A DNA stretch of 24,481 nucleotides from Didymodactylos carnosus (lineage: Eukaryota; Rotifera; Eurotatoria; Philodinida; Philodinidae): the NCBI GenBank assembly GCA_905250885.1, contig CAJNOQ010002412.1:1-24481 (forward strand), written 5' to 3'. The notes under the pieces were generated by a model, which had not been told where the DNA came from, searched no databases, and saw only the letters and a program-made list of their open reading frames with translations. Positions 1 to 11,100 of this stretch are shown here, piece after piece (the first letter of the stretch is position 1; every line of letters begins with the position of its first letter). The translations under genes and the position numbers were made by a program.

Positions 1-564
1 CCCCTAAAAAAACACCTCACTCCAAAAAAACATGTTAATTTTTCTAAAAAAATATTTTTAAAAAAAAAATAGTCCCCACCGCCCCCCCCCCCCCCCCAGG
101 AGTTTTCCATCTAAGAAAGTATTTTTCCGCATTAGAGTTTCTTAATCTATAATAACATTTAAAACGTAATAAAGTAATATTGAGCAAAAATAGTCTCTTT
201 CTGAATTAAAAAGAATCACATGTCCGCTTGATCTATAGAAAAATTCCCACTGTATTCTTGAAGAGAAGAAAGTTTTCGTCTATTTTAATGTTTGAAAACA
301 CACCTACAGAGCCTTTTAAATTCTCTAAAACCAGATAGTCGAACAATGGTACTTGAGGTAGAAGTTCGGTATATTATGCTTTGTTGAGGTGCAAAGACAT
401 ATACGTTTAAGTCATGGGAGTTATTTACTTGGTTTTTATGCATAAACCCATGATCTTCTAATTCTGAATCATCAGAAGACTTTGATTGTCTGAAAACGCA
501 ATCTCTATATCAAAATGTTTTGTTTGGTAATCAGAGGCATATGAGTGATCGCGTTTATGTGACA
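1..564. other. Non-coding, AT-rich intergenic DNA
   Basis: No exon or RNA gene could be supported on either strand. The stretch has A/T homopolymers and a C16 run near its left end. A small stem-loop at 375-401 has arms TATGCTTTG and CAAAGaCATA (one bulged A) around an 8-base loop. A 7-base inverted pair, TCATGGG at 412-418 and CCCATGA at 447-453, is also present. Confidence 0.6.
82..97. repeat. C16 homopolymer
   Basis: Sixteen uninterrupted C residues on the plus strand, in DNA that is otherwise strongly AT-rich. A G/C homopolymer of this length stands out here because nearly all other long runs are A or T. No function is visible. Confidence 0.95.
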
Positions 565-772
565 TTTTTTTTTAAACCTTAATTCTCATCTCTCCAGTCC
601 AATGGCCACTGAAATCGGGTTACCCCATTGCATCTGTGCCCAAAGGTACCGAGACAAGAAGCATTAGATAGCTTGTCCAAGGCTATCACGCGACCGCCGT
701 TGCCGGGATTCAAACTTCGTATCTTTGAAGTACGTTGTCTGCCCACTAGTCGACTATGCCACGCTGTGAGAA
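565..772 (-). mobile_element. tRNA-derived SINE-like insertion
   Basis: Read on the minus strand, this GC-richer block starts with a tRNA-like head. An A-box-like TGGCATAGTCGA lies at 761-750 and a B-box-like AGTTTGAATCC at 716-706, about 45 bases apart as in an internal RNA polymerase III promoter. Between them CGTA and TACG can pair as an anticodon-like stem. The D and T stems do not pair well, so this is not a working tRNA. About 110 unrelated bases follow, ending in an A9 run (T9 at 565-573 on the plus strand), the usual SINE order of head, body and tail. TGTGA occurs just outside both ends (558-562 and 765-769) and might be a short target-site duplication, but that is weak. Confidence 0.6.
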
Positions 773-2830
773 GGTTATTTAGTTTAAATGGAACATTGAA
801 GTGTATAATAAATCAATACTCTTCACTGATCATTAATAATGCTAGTTTTCGGTCAGAATCAGTAATAAAATTATTTTCGATTATTATTTTGTACCAATTC
901 AATTAACAGTACGGTTAAAACCCTATAGGTTGTGAGTGTGTGTGCGTTTCTTTTTAAATCTTAAGGTTTTTTCTCAAAGTCATATTTTTAAATTAATTCT
1001 GTAGACACCGCTCCCTTTCAATCTAGACTAAATCATAAAATAATCAGCCCTATTAACCGTCAGGCTTCATTAATTTATCGAAATATATCCACACCCTTCA
1101 AAAACAATATGCCTCCCAGTACCAGAAGAAAATGAGAAAATACATGTCAAGAGAACCAGTTTAAGTTAAAATAATATCAGAAGGTATTCTAGTCTAAGAA
1201 TGTTTAGTCTTGGTACATACCGTTGACCCCAAATCTGCGAGTGTGTCCTGCATAACGTATGTTTTAGTTTAAAAGAAAACAATTTTTGTTCGTAAACAGT
1301 GTCTACTATTCTGGGGTTCTTTGGATAATGAAATGAAATCACCAAATCTTACAAATATTCTATTTACTCAAACGTTTCTTTCTGCATCCTTGACAACACT
1401 ATCAATTTTTTATTGCCGATTTATACAACAAGAGATTTTCGCACAATATCACACGCACAAATCCGATAAAAGTTCAAATTTATATTTATTTACTACCTTT
1501 CTTATTTGCAATATGTCACCTGCTAAAATTCTTTTTTTGGTGTTAAGAAATAAAACTATATAACACAGCAAATTTTTATTTCTTTTTATCCTTTTTTTCT
1601 TTGTTTTTATCAACAATAAATGCTTAAATAACTTTATGATATTCGAATTTTCTTTTTTTCTAACATGTAGTCTAATCTGTATCAGTCACACGTCTCACAA
1701 TAATATTTCTCTCGCTTTCTTTTATTTTTTACACTGCAATCAAAGTCAAACCAAGCAGAACGATCAAACATATACATGCTGTATGTGGTTTAATATATAA
1801 AGCAAAATAGTTGAAGAAAAAAAAAATTTTTTTCCATTTCGATCTTTTTTTTTTCTTCTTTTATTAGTGATATATATACGTTTTTTTTTTGTACGTTTTC
1901 CAGATCATGTGAAGAAATTTTTGCTTTTTCAGATGACGATGCCGATAAGTTGTAAAACGAAAAAAAGTAAATGATATGTTTGTTAATATTCAGATTAATG
2001 TCAAAAGGATACTCATATCGTTTTCTTAAAAACAAGAAAAAACATGGCATCTTGTTTTTTTTTTTTATACCTTTTTGTATACTACCTACAAATTATAGAG
2101 AAAATGAAAACGTTTCACCATTTTATGTTTTATTCGAATTAGAGACATTATAATCACATCTTCTAGCTATTCGATTTAGAATTAAACAAAACTAAAACCC
2201 TATTGTATACGTATTTTAGTATTCTACTTGAAAATGAACAATGTATACTCAGTTTTTAAAATGAAATACATTTTAATTTAATTTAAATCGATTTCTATCT
2301 TATTTTTGTATATTTATTTAATAAACTGTTTTTTTTATAACAATTTTGAGCTCATCAAAATAGTCATTACAAAATTTCTTTATTTTTCTATTGACCATTA
2401 ATTAGAAGCTTAGTTGGCCAAAAAAATGAATTGTTTTAGAATTGTATATTTTCTTTTTCATCATATATATGTGTATGTGTGTATAAAAATGCTTTTTTAA
2501 GGTCATTATTCCTGTGTAAATATTCTTCAAAAAGACTTAATTTAGAACTGATTTATATCTAGGATATTTTTTTTAGGCAAAAAAAAAAGAAAGATACATG
2601 TAAAATGAGTATATTAGATTAATTTGAATTCAAGAATATATTTTTTACTTTAAAATTTTTAGATTTTAGATGTAAGAGACAACTCTTGTAGATGGCAGTA
2701 CAAGTTTTCAAAAATAACATACTATAAAAATTAGTAATGAAAGTAAACTTATAATCTCTCTAATTAACTTATTAAAAAAATAACAAATGAGTTTAAAACT
2801 CAATAATACTAATAGATAAAAAAACAAAAT
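773..2830. other. Non-coding intergenic DNA downstream of the GPCR gene
   Basis: Very AT-rich, with many poly-T and poly-A runs of 8-10 bases and a short TA/TG-rich patch near 2464-2483. The short open frames here consist mainly of A/T-run codons (Phe, Lys, Asn, Ile) and show no recognisable domain. It would contain the 3' untranslated region of the minus-strand receptor gene ending at 2831, but no convincing polyadenylation site could be fixed. Confidence 0.6.
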
Positions 2831-5800
2831 CTACTTTTTAGACAATTTATTTGACTTTTTTGCATGATAATCATTTAACAATAAAGAATTTGTGTCGTTA
2901 ATCTGAGTACTATCAATTTGTAATGTTATCGGTATTTTATTTTTTCGATTAAGCGCAGTAATATCATCAAGGGCAGTGATAGCAGTCGATAATTCTTGTA
3001 TTTTTTCATGTTTATGAATAGGCGTACCAATGTTACCATTAGATGGATTAATATTTTTCTTAAGTTCTTGTTTTTTTATTTTTGGTTGACGTTTTAAACA
3101 TGTTTGACATCGATTTGGACAATAAATTGAAATAACTTCTAACCATTCAAATAATGTTTTACGATAGGGCGGTGATGTTATACCTAAAATGAAAAATAAA
3201 AAACATTTAGTTGTGGTTTTTTAAATATACAGTCAACAAGTACAAAATCAAGCCCGTCATTCTCTTCGACTTTGTTTAGATGATAATGTCAAGTTAAAGT
3301 TTTAATAAATAAAATAGGTCATTTGTATTAATATAAATTTTGCGTGTATTGTGACGTTCGTGTAGATTTCTCTTGTCCTCTAACTGGTATAGAATATTGC
3401 TCAATTAATATTTATTTAATAATAGTCAAAATAGTCTAAAAGACCCTTAATAATGATGTCAACTTCAGGCCATATTTTTTATATTGTTCAATTTCTTTAG
3501 CAGACAAACAATAATTTAATAGACACTATATTCAACTTCATTAGACTTTTCTTATTAGGTTAATTTAGTTTCAATTATTTTCAAAGAGTAAAATAACAAC
3601 ATATATCGACTTAAAAAACTACCATTTTTTTTAAACATTATCTACTTTATTATCTATCACGCTCGTCTTTTTTTTTTATTGTCCATCTGTTGTTGTTTCT
3701 ATACGGTATTAAAACATATTAGTTTGAAAATATAGCGCTCATTTTATTGTTGCTATATAGAATTTGTAGTCATTATCTATTATTACTAAAGTCGTATCAT
3801 TGTGGATTAGAAAAACGATAAAATTCATTGTTATCCTCAAAGAATATTATATTTGCAAACATTCTATTAATTAAAGATAAGCAACATATAGCCATATATT
3901 GCTTATCTTTAATTAATAAAACTCTATTGCATTAGTGAAACAGAGGAAAAAGGAAAATGAGACGAACAATGAATCTAATGGAAATAATCAATAATATGTG
4001 TAAAACGAATTTGAACATGCTCGAGTTTAGTATAAAATATGAATCGGACTGAGAAATTTTACAAATTTGCATCAACTTTAACAAATAAGATCAATAACAA
4101 AAGGAAAAATGTTTAATCTAGAATTGTTGACTGACCGATCTAGTTGACTAAAACATTGACTTTTAACAACAATTTCTTATTCATTTAGAATTAAAATGTA
4201 CGATATTCATAGAAAAGTTAGTGATCAAATAAAATGATAATTTTCAATATTAAGAAGAATTATGAGAGAAGAATTATTCAAATTTTTGTATAACATGAAC
4301 GAAATTAATAATCATAATGATACGTATTAGGTTAACTAGTAAATTTTGTCCAAACGTTTTTTGATAAATAAACTATTAAACATAGAATAAAAGATTGAGA
4401 AAATTGTCTGATAGAAACCTATTGTTGTTACATTGTGTTGTAATCGAGTTTGTAGTTTAAATCTCAAGTATACAGAATAGAGTAAAATTTGAAACAGCAT
4501 ATCGTAGAATATAGTAGAACAAAATGAAAATATATAAAGTAGGACATTTATGAACATAAATTTAACTTCCATATTCATCAATGGATGATCGTACTTCTAT
4601 AATATCCCCTCCTCCATTGGTTTACCTCAGCTAATATTTAATCGCACGGTAATTTGAGTTATTAGAAAGATTTTCTCATACATTCACAGATATTTTTTAG
4701 CATTTTAGATTGACACTTCGATCGAGTGTCATATAATGAGATGTTTTCCTTACAAATGCCACCATATATATGAAACTGTACAATCATTTGCTATACTAAG
4801 GCTGTGTCAATTATCCAAGAGGGAAACAGCTGATTGAAATAAGCTCAAAATCAATTGATTTTCAGTGATTCTCTGTGATTTCTAATGGCTTGCAGTCATT
4901 TCCGGTGACTTTTCATTTGTTGAAAATCGATGAAATTAGTGAAAATCGAAAAAATCCAAAAATCAGCTGTTTCCTCCATCAAATTATCGCCTATAAGGGT
5001 ACTACGTTCATAATTGGTCTTGATCTGAAACTTTAACATTTATATTTACTTACCATAGAAAATGAAATTTAATGAATGATTAGCATACTGCATTAGATAA
5101 ACAATTGCTGTCAATGTTGGATGTGATACTTCTTCATTGGGATTTCGAAATAGAATTGTGGTTACAAATACAACAGGAGATACCAAAAGAAAATACAACA
5201 GATTTAAAGTAAATAATAAATAAAATAAACTTTTCGCTTTATTCGGAGTTGCACGTGTTGCACTATCGGCATATGTTCGTCTTGAACGAAAAAATCTTCG
5301 TTCTTGATAATAAACACGATAGACAATAAAAAATGTACCAATTATCATCACAGAAAATGGAACAACAGCATACATACAAACATCAAACCATTCCCATACC
5401 TAATAATAATACGTCAATTTAAAAAAAAGATATAAATTAGTGAATAGTAGAAAATAACTTACATGATCCCAAAAATATTCATAGTTACTTCCTTTAAGTG
5501 CTGCACATTTTCTTGCCCTCGTCGACATTGTTGATGATGTGATAAAGACAACTGTTGTTGAATTATAGATTGGTGTTGTTGGTAGTATAGATGATGGTGA
5601 ATAAAATAATGTATTTGTATATGAATTGAATTCTCTAGTTGGAGATGTAAAACCGAATGGTAACGCACGTTTAGTCCTCGTATTATTTTTAAGTTTATTA
5701 GAAAAATATTTATAAATATTTGAAATAAATTTTGATACTGTTATTTGTTGTTGTTGTTCATTAATTGCTCTTTTTTCTTTAAATGAATTCATTTTTGGTA

Positions 5801-6434
5801 CAATAAATTGTGGTGACAAATAATTACTCATTGTATATTGAAAATGTGTAGTTGAATCAGAATAATAAAATGATGATAACATAGTTTCTTGTGGTATTGT
5901 TGTTGTTGATGTTAGTAATGTTTGCTCGTTGAATTCAACATTATTCATGTCTAATCTAATGAAAATTAATTCATGAGAATTGAACAAAGCTGTCGTCAAT
6001 AAAATAACACCCACAACATATTCAGCTGATTTTGGTGTACAAAATTTTCTTGCAAATTGTATCCAATTTGTGGCTATAGCACGATCAATTGATATGGCTG
6101 ATAATATCCATGATGATGAATGTTGTGACCAATATGTAACAAATGTATGTAAACGACAAGTAATTGGTGAAATTTTTCGTAGTGAAAATTCACCATATTC
6201 AACTGTTAAAAATAAATCCAATAGACCACTATAAAGTACAACTAAATCCATTAAAGATAATAATGCCAAATAGCGAAATGTTGAAGATTTACGCATTGTA
6301 CCCGTGGAAAATATGATGCATGAAAGAATATTGCCAAATGTTCCCACCAATAACAAAAATATTGCGCCATAACGAACGATTGTTGGATTAACAAGTTGTG
6401 AGGACGATGATAGGGAAGATGTTTGATCAGTCAT
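2831..6434 (-). CDS. Rhodopsin-class (family A) seven-transmembrane GPCR with enlarged extracellular loop 2
   Basis: Three exons, 6434-5463, 5399-5054 and 3183-2831, joined by GT-AG introns of 63 and 1870 bases, give 556 residues. The plausible ATG is at 6434; the upstream in-frame TTG at 6440 is not a credible start. TM1 is about residues 18-44 with the conserved GN (GTFGNILS). TM2 is about 54-78, and TM3 starts near Cys93 and ends in SIDRAIAT, a DRY-type motif reading DRA. TM4 is about 137-159, TM5 begins after WEWFDV, TM6 is in KAKSLFYLLFTLNLLYFLL, and TM7 ends NHSLNFIFYG in place of NPxxY. The first exon junction restores HV-WEWFD. The second uses G|GT to make Gly, followed by a basic 116-residue tail beginning ITSPPYRKTLFEW. 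Loop 2 (about 162-323) is Ser/Thr/Asn/Gln-rich, contains RTKR at 253-256, and has Cys310 as the likely disulfide partner of Cys93. The overall style resembles orphan peptide or chemosensory receptors, but the ligand is unknown. The fold is certain; the subfamily is not. Confidence 0.9.
3865..3918. repeat. Perfect 20-base inverted repeat (hairpin)
   Basis: The arms at 3865-3884 and 3899-3918 are exact reverse complements over 20 bases, separated by 14 bases. The spacer contains two TATA blocks that could extend the stem by four pairs after a two-base bulge. It lies inside the large GPCR intron, so it is probably transcribed. It could be a foldback or MITE remnant or a small hairpin RNA; the sequence alone does not decide. 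Confidence 0.9.
4822..4974. repeat. Foldback element with 14-base perfect terminal inverted repeats
   Basis: The outer arms GGAAACAGCTGATT (4822-4835) and AATCAGCTGTTTCC (4961-4974) are exact reverse complements. Inside them are a perfect 16-base palindrome centred on CAATTG (4847-4862) and a second pair, GATTTTCA at 4857-4864 with TGAAAATC at 4921-4928. The nested symmetry is typical of a foldback or MITE-like element. It lies in the large GPCR intron. No clear target-site duplication was seen. Confidence 0.7.
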
Positions 6435-8098
6435 AATCAATACAATAAATAAACATTGGATGTTACAATTCGTTCATCTTGAAAAAATGATGGATTATAT
6501 CTAAATAAACAAAACAAAAAAAATAAAATATTAACTCTCTACATTCTTGTACAATGTCAAACATTACCCTTTTCTCTTCTTCTTCAAAGATCAAAATTAC
6601 TTTGAAAAAAAAAAATTAGATTTTCTTCCAGAAGAATTACTTCAAAATTTACTCTAGTTACATTTAATAAAGTCTTAGAAAAATAATTTTTAATATGTAT
6701 TAAAGAATAATCAACGAAAAAAAATTATGATGGTTATTTTATTCCTATCTTCTATATCAAATAACAGAAGAGAAAAAAAAGACGACATATCGTATTATTT
6801 CCGCTTTATGATAATCCTAGCCGTTTTCTCTATTTTAAACTAAAACATTTAATGTGATAGCAATTTTAAAGTAGCTTATGATTTACAAAAGTCTAAGCGG
6901 AAAGAACAAGGCGGAAAACAAAAAAATTTGCACTAAATATCAATTCTTTATTTGATTTTTCTTCTCTTAATATATATTTTCTAGCCGAAAAAAAAAAAAA
7001 AAATTGAAAATAGTAGAAGACAGATGGTTCCATTCTTTTTTTATTTGTAAGTGTTTGTATAACATTTAATCATTGGTAAGCAGCTGTACAAAAGAAAAAG
7101 ACATCAGACATCAGGAAAAAAGTTTGCATTAATTATGAAAAATACGATATATTTTAATATATGTAGAATCATAAATGGGTTTAATGGTATCTCTTACTAG
7201 GATAAAGAATGTATAGGAATAAGAATATTTTCGTCATATTTAGAAGTCTATATCTACGTATAAATAAAATGTTTCTCTCTGAGATATATATTTTTCGATT
7301 TAGTTTTTCTCAATAACTCAAAAATTAGTAATGTGTCATAAAGTTGACTCCGTTTAGTTCATCAGAGAAAACCAATAACACTAATTTCATATTCTACTTC
7401 AAAACAGAAAGAAAAAAGAAAAGAAAAATAAGTCCAGTAGTCTAATCTGTAAACGTAACGTTATTACTAGTTTAATGAAAAAATAATTCGATAATTTTTA
7501 TCTTGAGCAAAATGTCTTGTATGTGTAAGGAAGGAAAAAGGAGAAATCGTTTGTTTTCAACATGGAAACTAATGAGAAAATACATCTGAAATATGACACT
7601 TTCCAGGTTCATAAAAATAAGTCAATTGTTATCGCGTTTTGAATGATGATGTTGTTGGCAGTATTTATATGGAAATAAATGAAAAATCGACATTTTTTAT
7701 ACTTTTCTTTCCATCAGCGGGGAGTCAGGATTTATATTCCGATAAAACGATAAATTTTGGTATTAAAATCGATTAGCGTAGAAAAGTATGATGTCAGTAC
7801 AAGAACCTGACTATACTATAACAAAGAATAAATTTCAATCTTATATATCTCAATTTTTCTTCTAACGACTTACTTGTCACAGACTCATAAAAAAAAGGCG
7901 TCATGAAAAATGAGTTTTACACTTCAATTTGGATATATAATTATGAATTTTTATTGACAGTGGTTAAGTGATTAGGATAAGTCGTACACAACAGATATAA
8001 AGAAAGATATTTTGTTAAGACATTTTATTCAATCATCATTAAATATTTATCTTTAACTGATAACAATGGAATATTCGATTTGAACTATAAAAAATGTC

Positions 8099-8123
8099 TT
8101 ATATCCTCCCGCTGAGGATATAA
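8099..8123. repeat. Compact 10-bp hairpin with 5-base loop
   Basis: TTATATCCTC and GAGGATATAA are exact reverse complements separated by CCGCT. It sits in otherwise structureless AT-rich DNA about 1.7 kb upstream of the GPCR start codon. It could be a protein-binding palindrome, part of a decayed element, or chance. Confidence 0.85.
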
Positions 8124-11100
8124 AATCATATCCAAATTGGAAAATATATATTTAAAAAATATATTTTAATCATCACCAATAAATATCTAAAATTATCATA
8201 AATCAAGTCGAAAGAATAGTCCAACATCTTACACTCCTTTGAAAAAAAAATTGAATAAAAATAAAGCTAAACTATTTGATACACTACACGAGCATTTAAT
8301 AGCATTTTGCTTACCTGGTGACTGAATTAGACAATTTTTCTTCATCTGAACATTATTAGTCTTTTAGATAATTTACCTGTCTTCATCGAGACAGAAACGT
8401 CATGTTCTGTCGAAATTTTGCTAAATAAAAAGTTTAGGTAAAAATAAAACTTTAAGATCGAGAATGGGCGTTCTTTCCGAATTAAATATAAGAGAGCGAA
8501 CATCTTTTTCCGGACTTATTATTTTACTTTTTTGTTATAAAATACCGGTAAAGATGAAATTAACAAAAGAAAGAAGAATGAAGATCAGAAGGCGGCGCAT
8601 TTCGTTCGTACCGATAAAAATTTGAAACGTTGATGAAAAGAGAAAAATAGTCCATATTGTTTTGAAATAAGAAAGTGTGAATAAAATTAACTCATAGATT
8701 TGAAAAGAGATGTTAACATAAAAGTTAATCAACATTTGAACACTTCATATATATTCTTACAAAATAGATTCCCATCATTAGATTAAAAAATTGAGATAAA
8801 ATATCATTTAAATATAATATCAAATGTTATCCTATGGATGAAAAGAAAAAAAGAATGGGAATGAGAAATATATTGTCCGATGAGAAAAGAATAAAGTGCA
8901 TGATTTCCGAAGTAGGAAAATACATTAATATACTGGAGTATGATTTCGAACAAAGAAAGAAAATATGACTTACATGTCAATAAGATTTTGATGAGTCGTA
9001 CAAAACAGAAAATATGTATCTAACACTTTTTTTTGAATGCCATTAAAAAGGAAAAATGACGATATATTTCCATCCGTCTAATTAATTTCCTCATTAGAAT
9101 AATTTCTCCGAACAACATGAACTACTATTTATTATTGTTTTATTGTTATACACCTTTATCTAAAATTAATAATGTGAATTCTTGTTCTTATTATAAAACA
9201 CTAGATTTCTCTTCTTTTTTTTTTTAGTATATAAAAGAAAAAGGACGTGTTTCAAATAGATAGATAAGTCGAAATGTTTCAATGTTAATGGGTTTCCTTA
9301 TATAAGCTAAAGACATTATTGTGAAATGAAAGTGATGTTAATGTTTTTATTTTTATTTTTGTCTCTTTTTTTTTTCTTCTTCTTCTTCTCTTCTTCTCTT
9401 CTATATACGGACATTGAACGATAGAAAGAGTTAAATATTAAAGGAAAATATTTTCTACTATATATTAAGAAAAGATTTTCTGATTCGGAAGGAAATATGC
9501 ACAATTCAATGTCCGGGATAATTTAAGACTTTTTTTTTTTTTTCATATCAATTATGTGATAAAGCGGTTGATATACAAAACAAAAAAATAATTACTCAAT
9601 GAAAATAAGAAAAATAGACAATAGAATGAAAAACGAAGAAAATTTGATTTTAATGATCACCGACCGTGTGACAAAAAATAAAAGTCTCGACCTTGACAAA
9701 TAAAATTAGGATGGTTCATTAACCACTATAAGTAGTGTTAAATACGAAAAAGAAATATATAAAAAGACAATATTCTACAAGTACTATGGGGCGGGACTCG
9801 TGTTTTTCTTCCTTTTCCCAACTCTATTTTTACTTCTTATTTTAGAATAGTAAATTATTTTGCTGAATTTTTTTTTTTTTTTTTTGTCAAAATTTTACTA
9901 ACCATACCCATTGATAAAGATGAATTGAAATTAATTTGAAAATATAGAGACATAATCAATAAAAATCAAAAATGAAAGAGAATAAAAAATATTTTATTTT
10001 TATTGACTAATATTAGTAAACAATAGGAGAAATTATGTTTCCAATTAACACTTTATTCAGTAAAATTTTAAATATAAATTAGAAAGAAAGTGTAGTAAAC
10101 GAAAATATTTTCTTAGTAACTTCATCATATCATCGACAGAAAAATCATAGAGAAAAAGTTCTTGTTTTGTATTCAACATACTCGATAACCTAGAAGATTT
10201 TCTATTTTAGATAAGACCTATTGCTAAAAAAAAAAAAGAAATGCGTATTTATTTTCCCATTTTTTCGCTAGTTTATTCGAAAAAACAGTTTCCTAGAATT
10301 TTGACACTATTTTTCTAGATAATCTTTTGAGTTATTGTAGTATACTGAATATGAAAAAGTATATTTTTGCGTGAACTTTTATTTTTCTTCTTCACGTTAA
10401 TATGTGAAAATAATGGATCAAAGATGTGAAACTTCATATCTTCCAATTAATTAGAGAATGACATTATGGAAAATAAATCATTGACATATAATATACGTAC
10501 ATTATCTGATTTAAGAGTGTTCTCGATGAAATCATTGAAGATGCCTGTTTGTCTAATATTATCAATTGTAAATAATTTTTCTTCAAAAAAAAAAAAAATA
10601 ACATTAGAATTTCTAATATATTTTTTGATTAACAGGATGATCGTGAGTGAATAATAGGGATGTCAAATTTCCGTATTAAAATCTAGTAAAAAAACAACAA
10701 GAAATAATTAAAAATTGGAGAACTAAATGAATATACACGTACATATTGTCAACATTTTAAAATTCTCATTTTTTTTTTTTTTTTGTGTTTAAAAAATAAA
10801 GAATCTATATCTTGATTTTAAATATATATTTTACGAGAAAATAGAGAGACTCAAATATATATTATATATTCTCAAAGTTATAATTCTTCTTTCTATGACT
10901 GATTAGATCGAAAAATTAACTATGGTCATATGAAAAAGATAATTTTTCAAATTTTTGTCCATCTAAGTCAAAAATTCTTACATATCTATCCTTTTTTAAA
11001 GATATCTGATATTTATCAAATTTTAACAGTTTAAAAATTTAAAAATTCTTGAAATAAAACAGAAAAAAACAACAAAATATTACCCTATTAAAAAATGTCT

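Larger units (their letters stand above)
3184..5053 (-). other. 1.87 kb intron of the GPCR gene
   Basis: The donor GTAAGT begins at 5053 and the acceptor TTTTAG ends at 3184. Joining the flanking exons keeps frame across TM7 and the cytoplasmic tail. This intron is about thirty times longer than the other intron in the same gene (63 bases). It is AT-rich, has no convincing extra exon, and holds a 20-base perfect hairpin and a 153-base foldback listed separately. Short hydrophobic frames near 4336-4581 look like chance translation of AT-rich DNA. Confidence 0.85.

Noticed and set aside
354-375. let-7-like start TGAGGTAG on the plus strand
   Set aside because: Only the first eight bases and a few scattered later ones match let-7, and the downstream sequence does not supply a complementary arm for a miRNA precursor.
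628-906. 92-codon plus-strand frame starting inside the SINE-like block
   Set aside because: It crosses the tRNA-like promoter boxes and the junction with AT-rich flank, begins at a non-ATG codon, and is best explained by the insertion.
4336-4581. Hydrophobic minus-strand frame inside the GPCR intron
   Set aside because: Composed of Phe, Leu, Ile and Tyr codons typical of AT-rich DNA, with no splice sites that fit the receptor exons and no family resemblance.
5980-6234. 84-codon plus-strand frame over the GPCR first exon
   Set aside because: Antisense shadow of the receptor coding frame, which has clear TM1-TM4 motifs on the minus strand.
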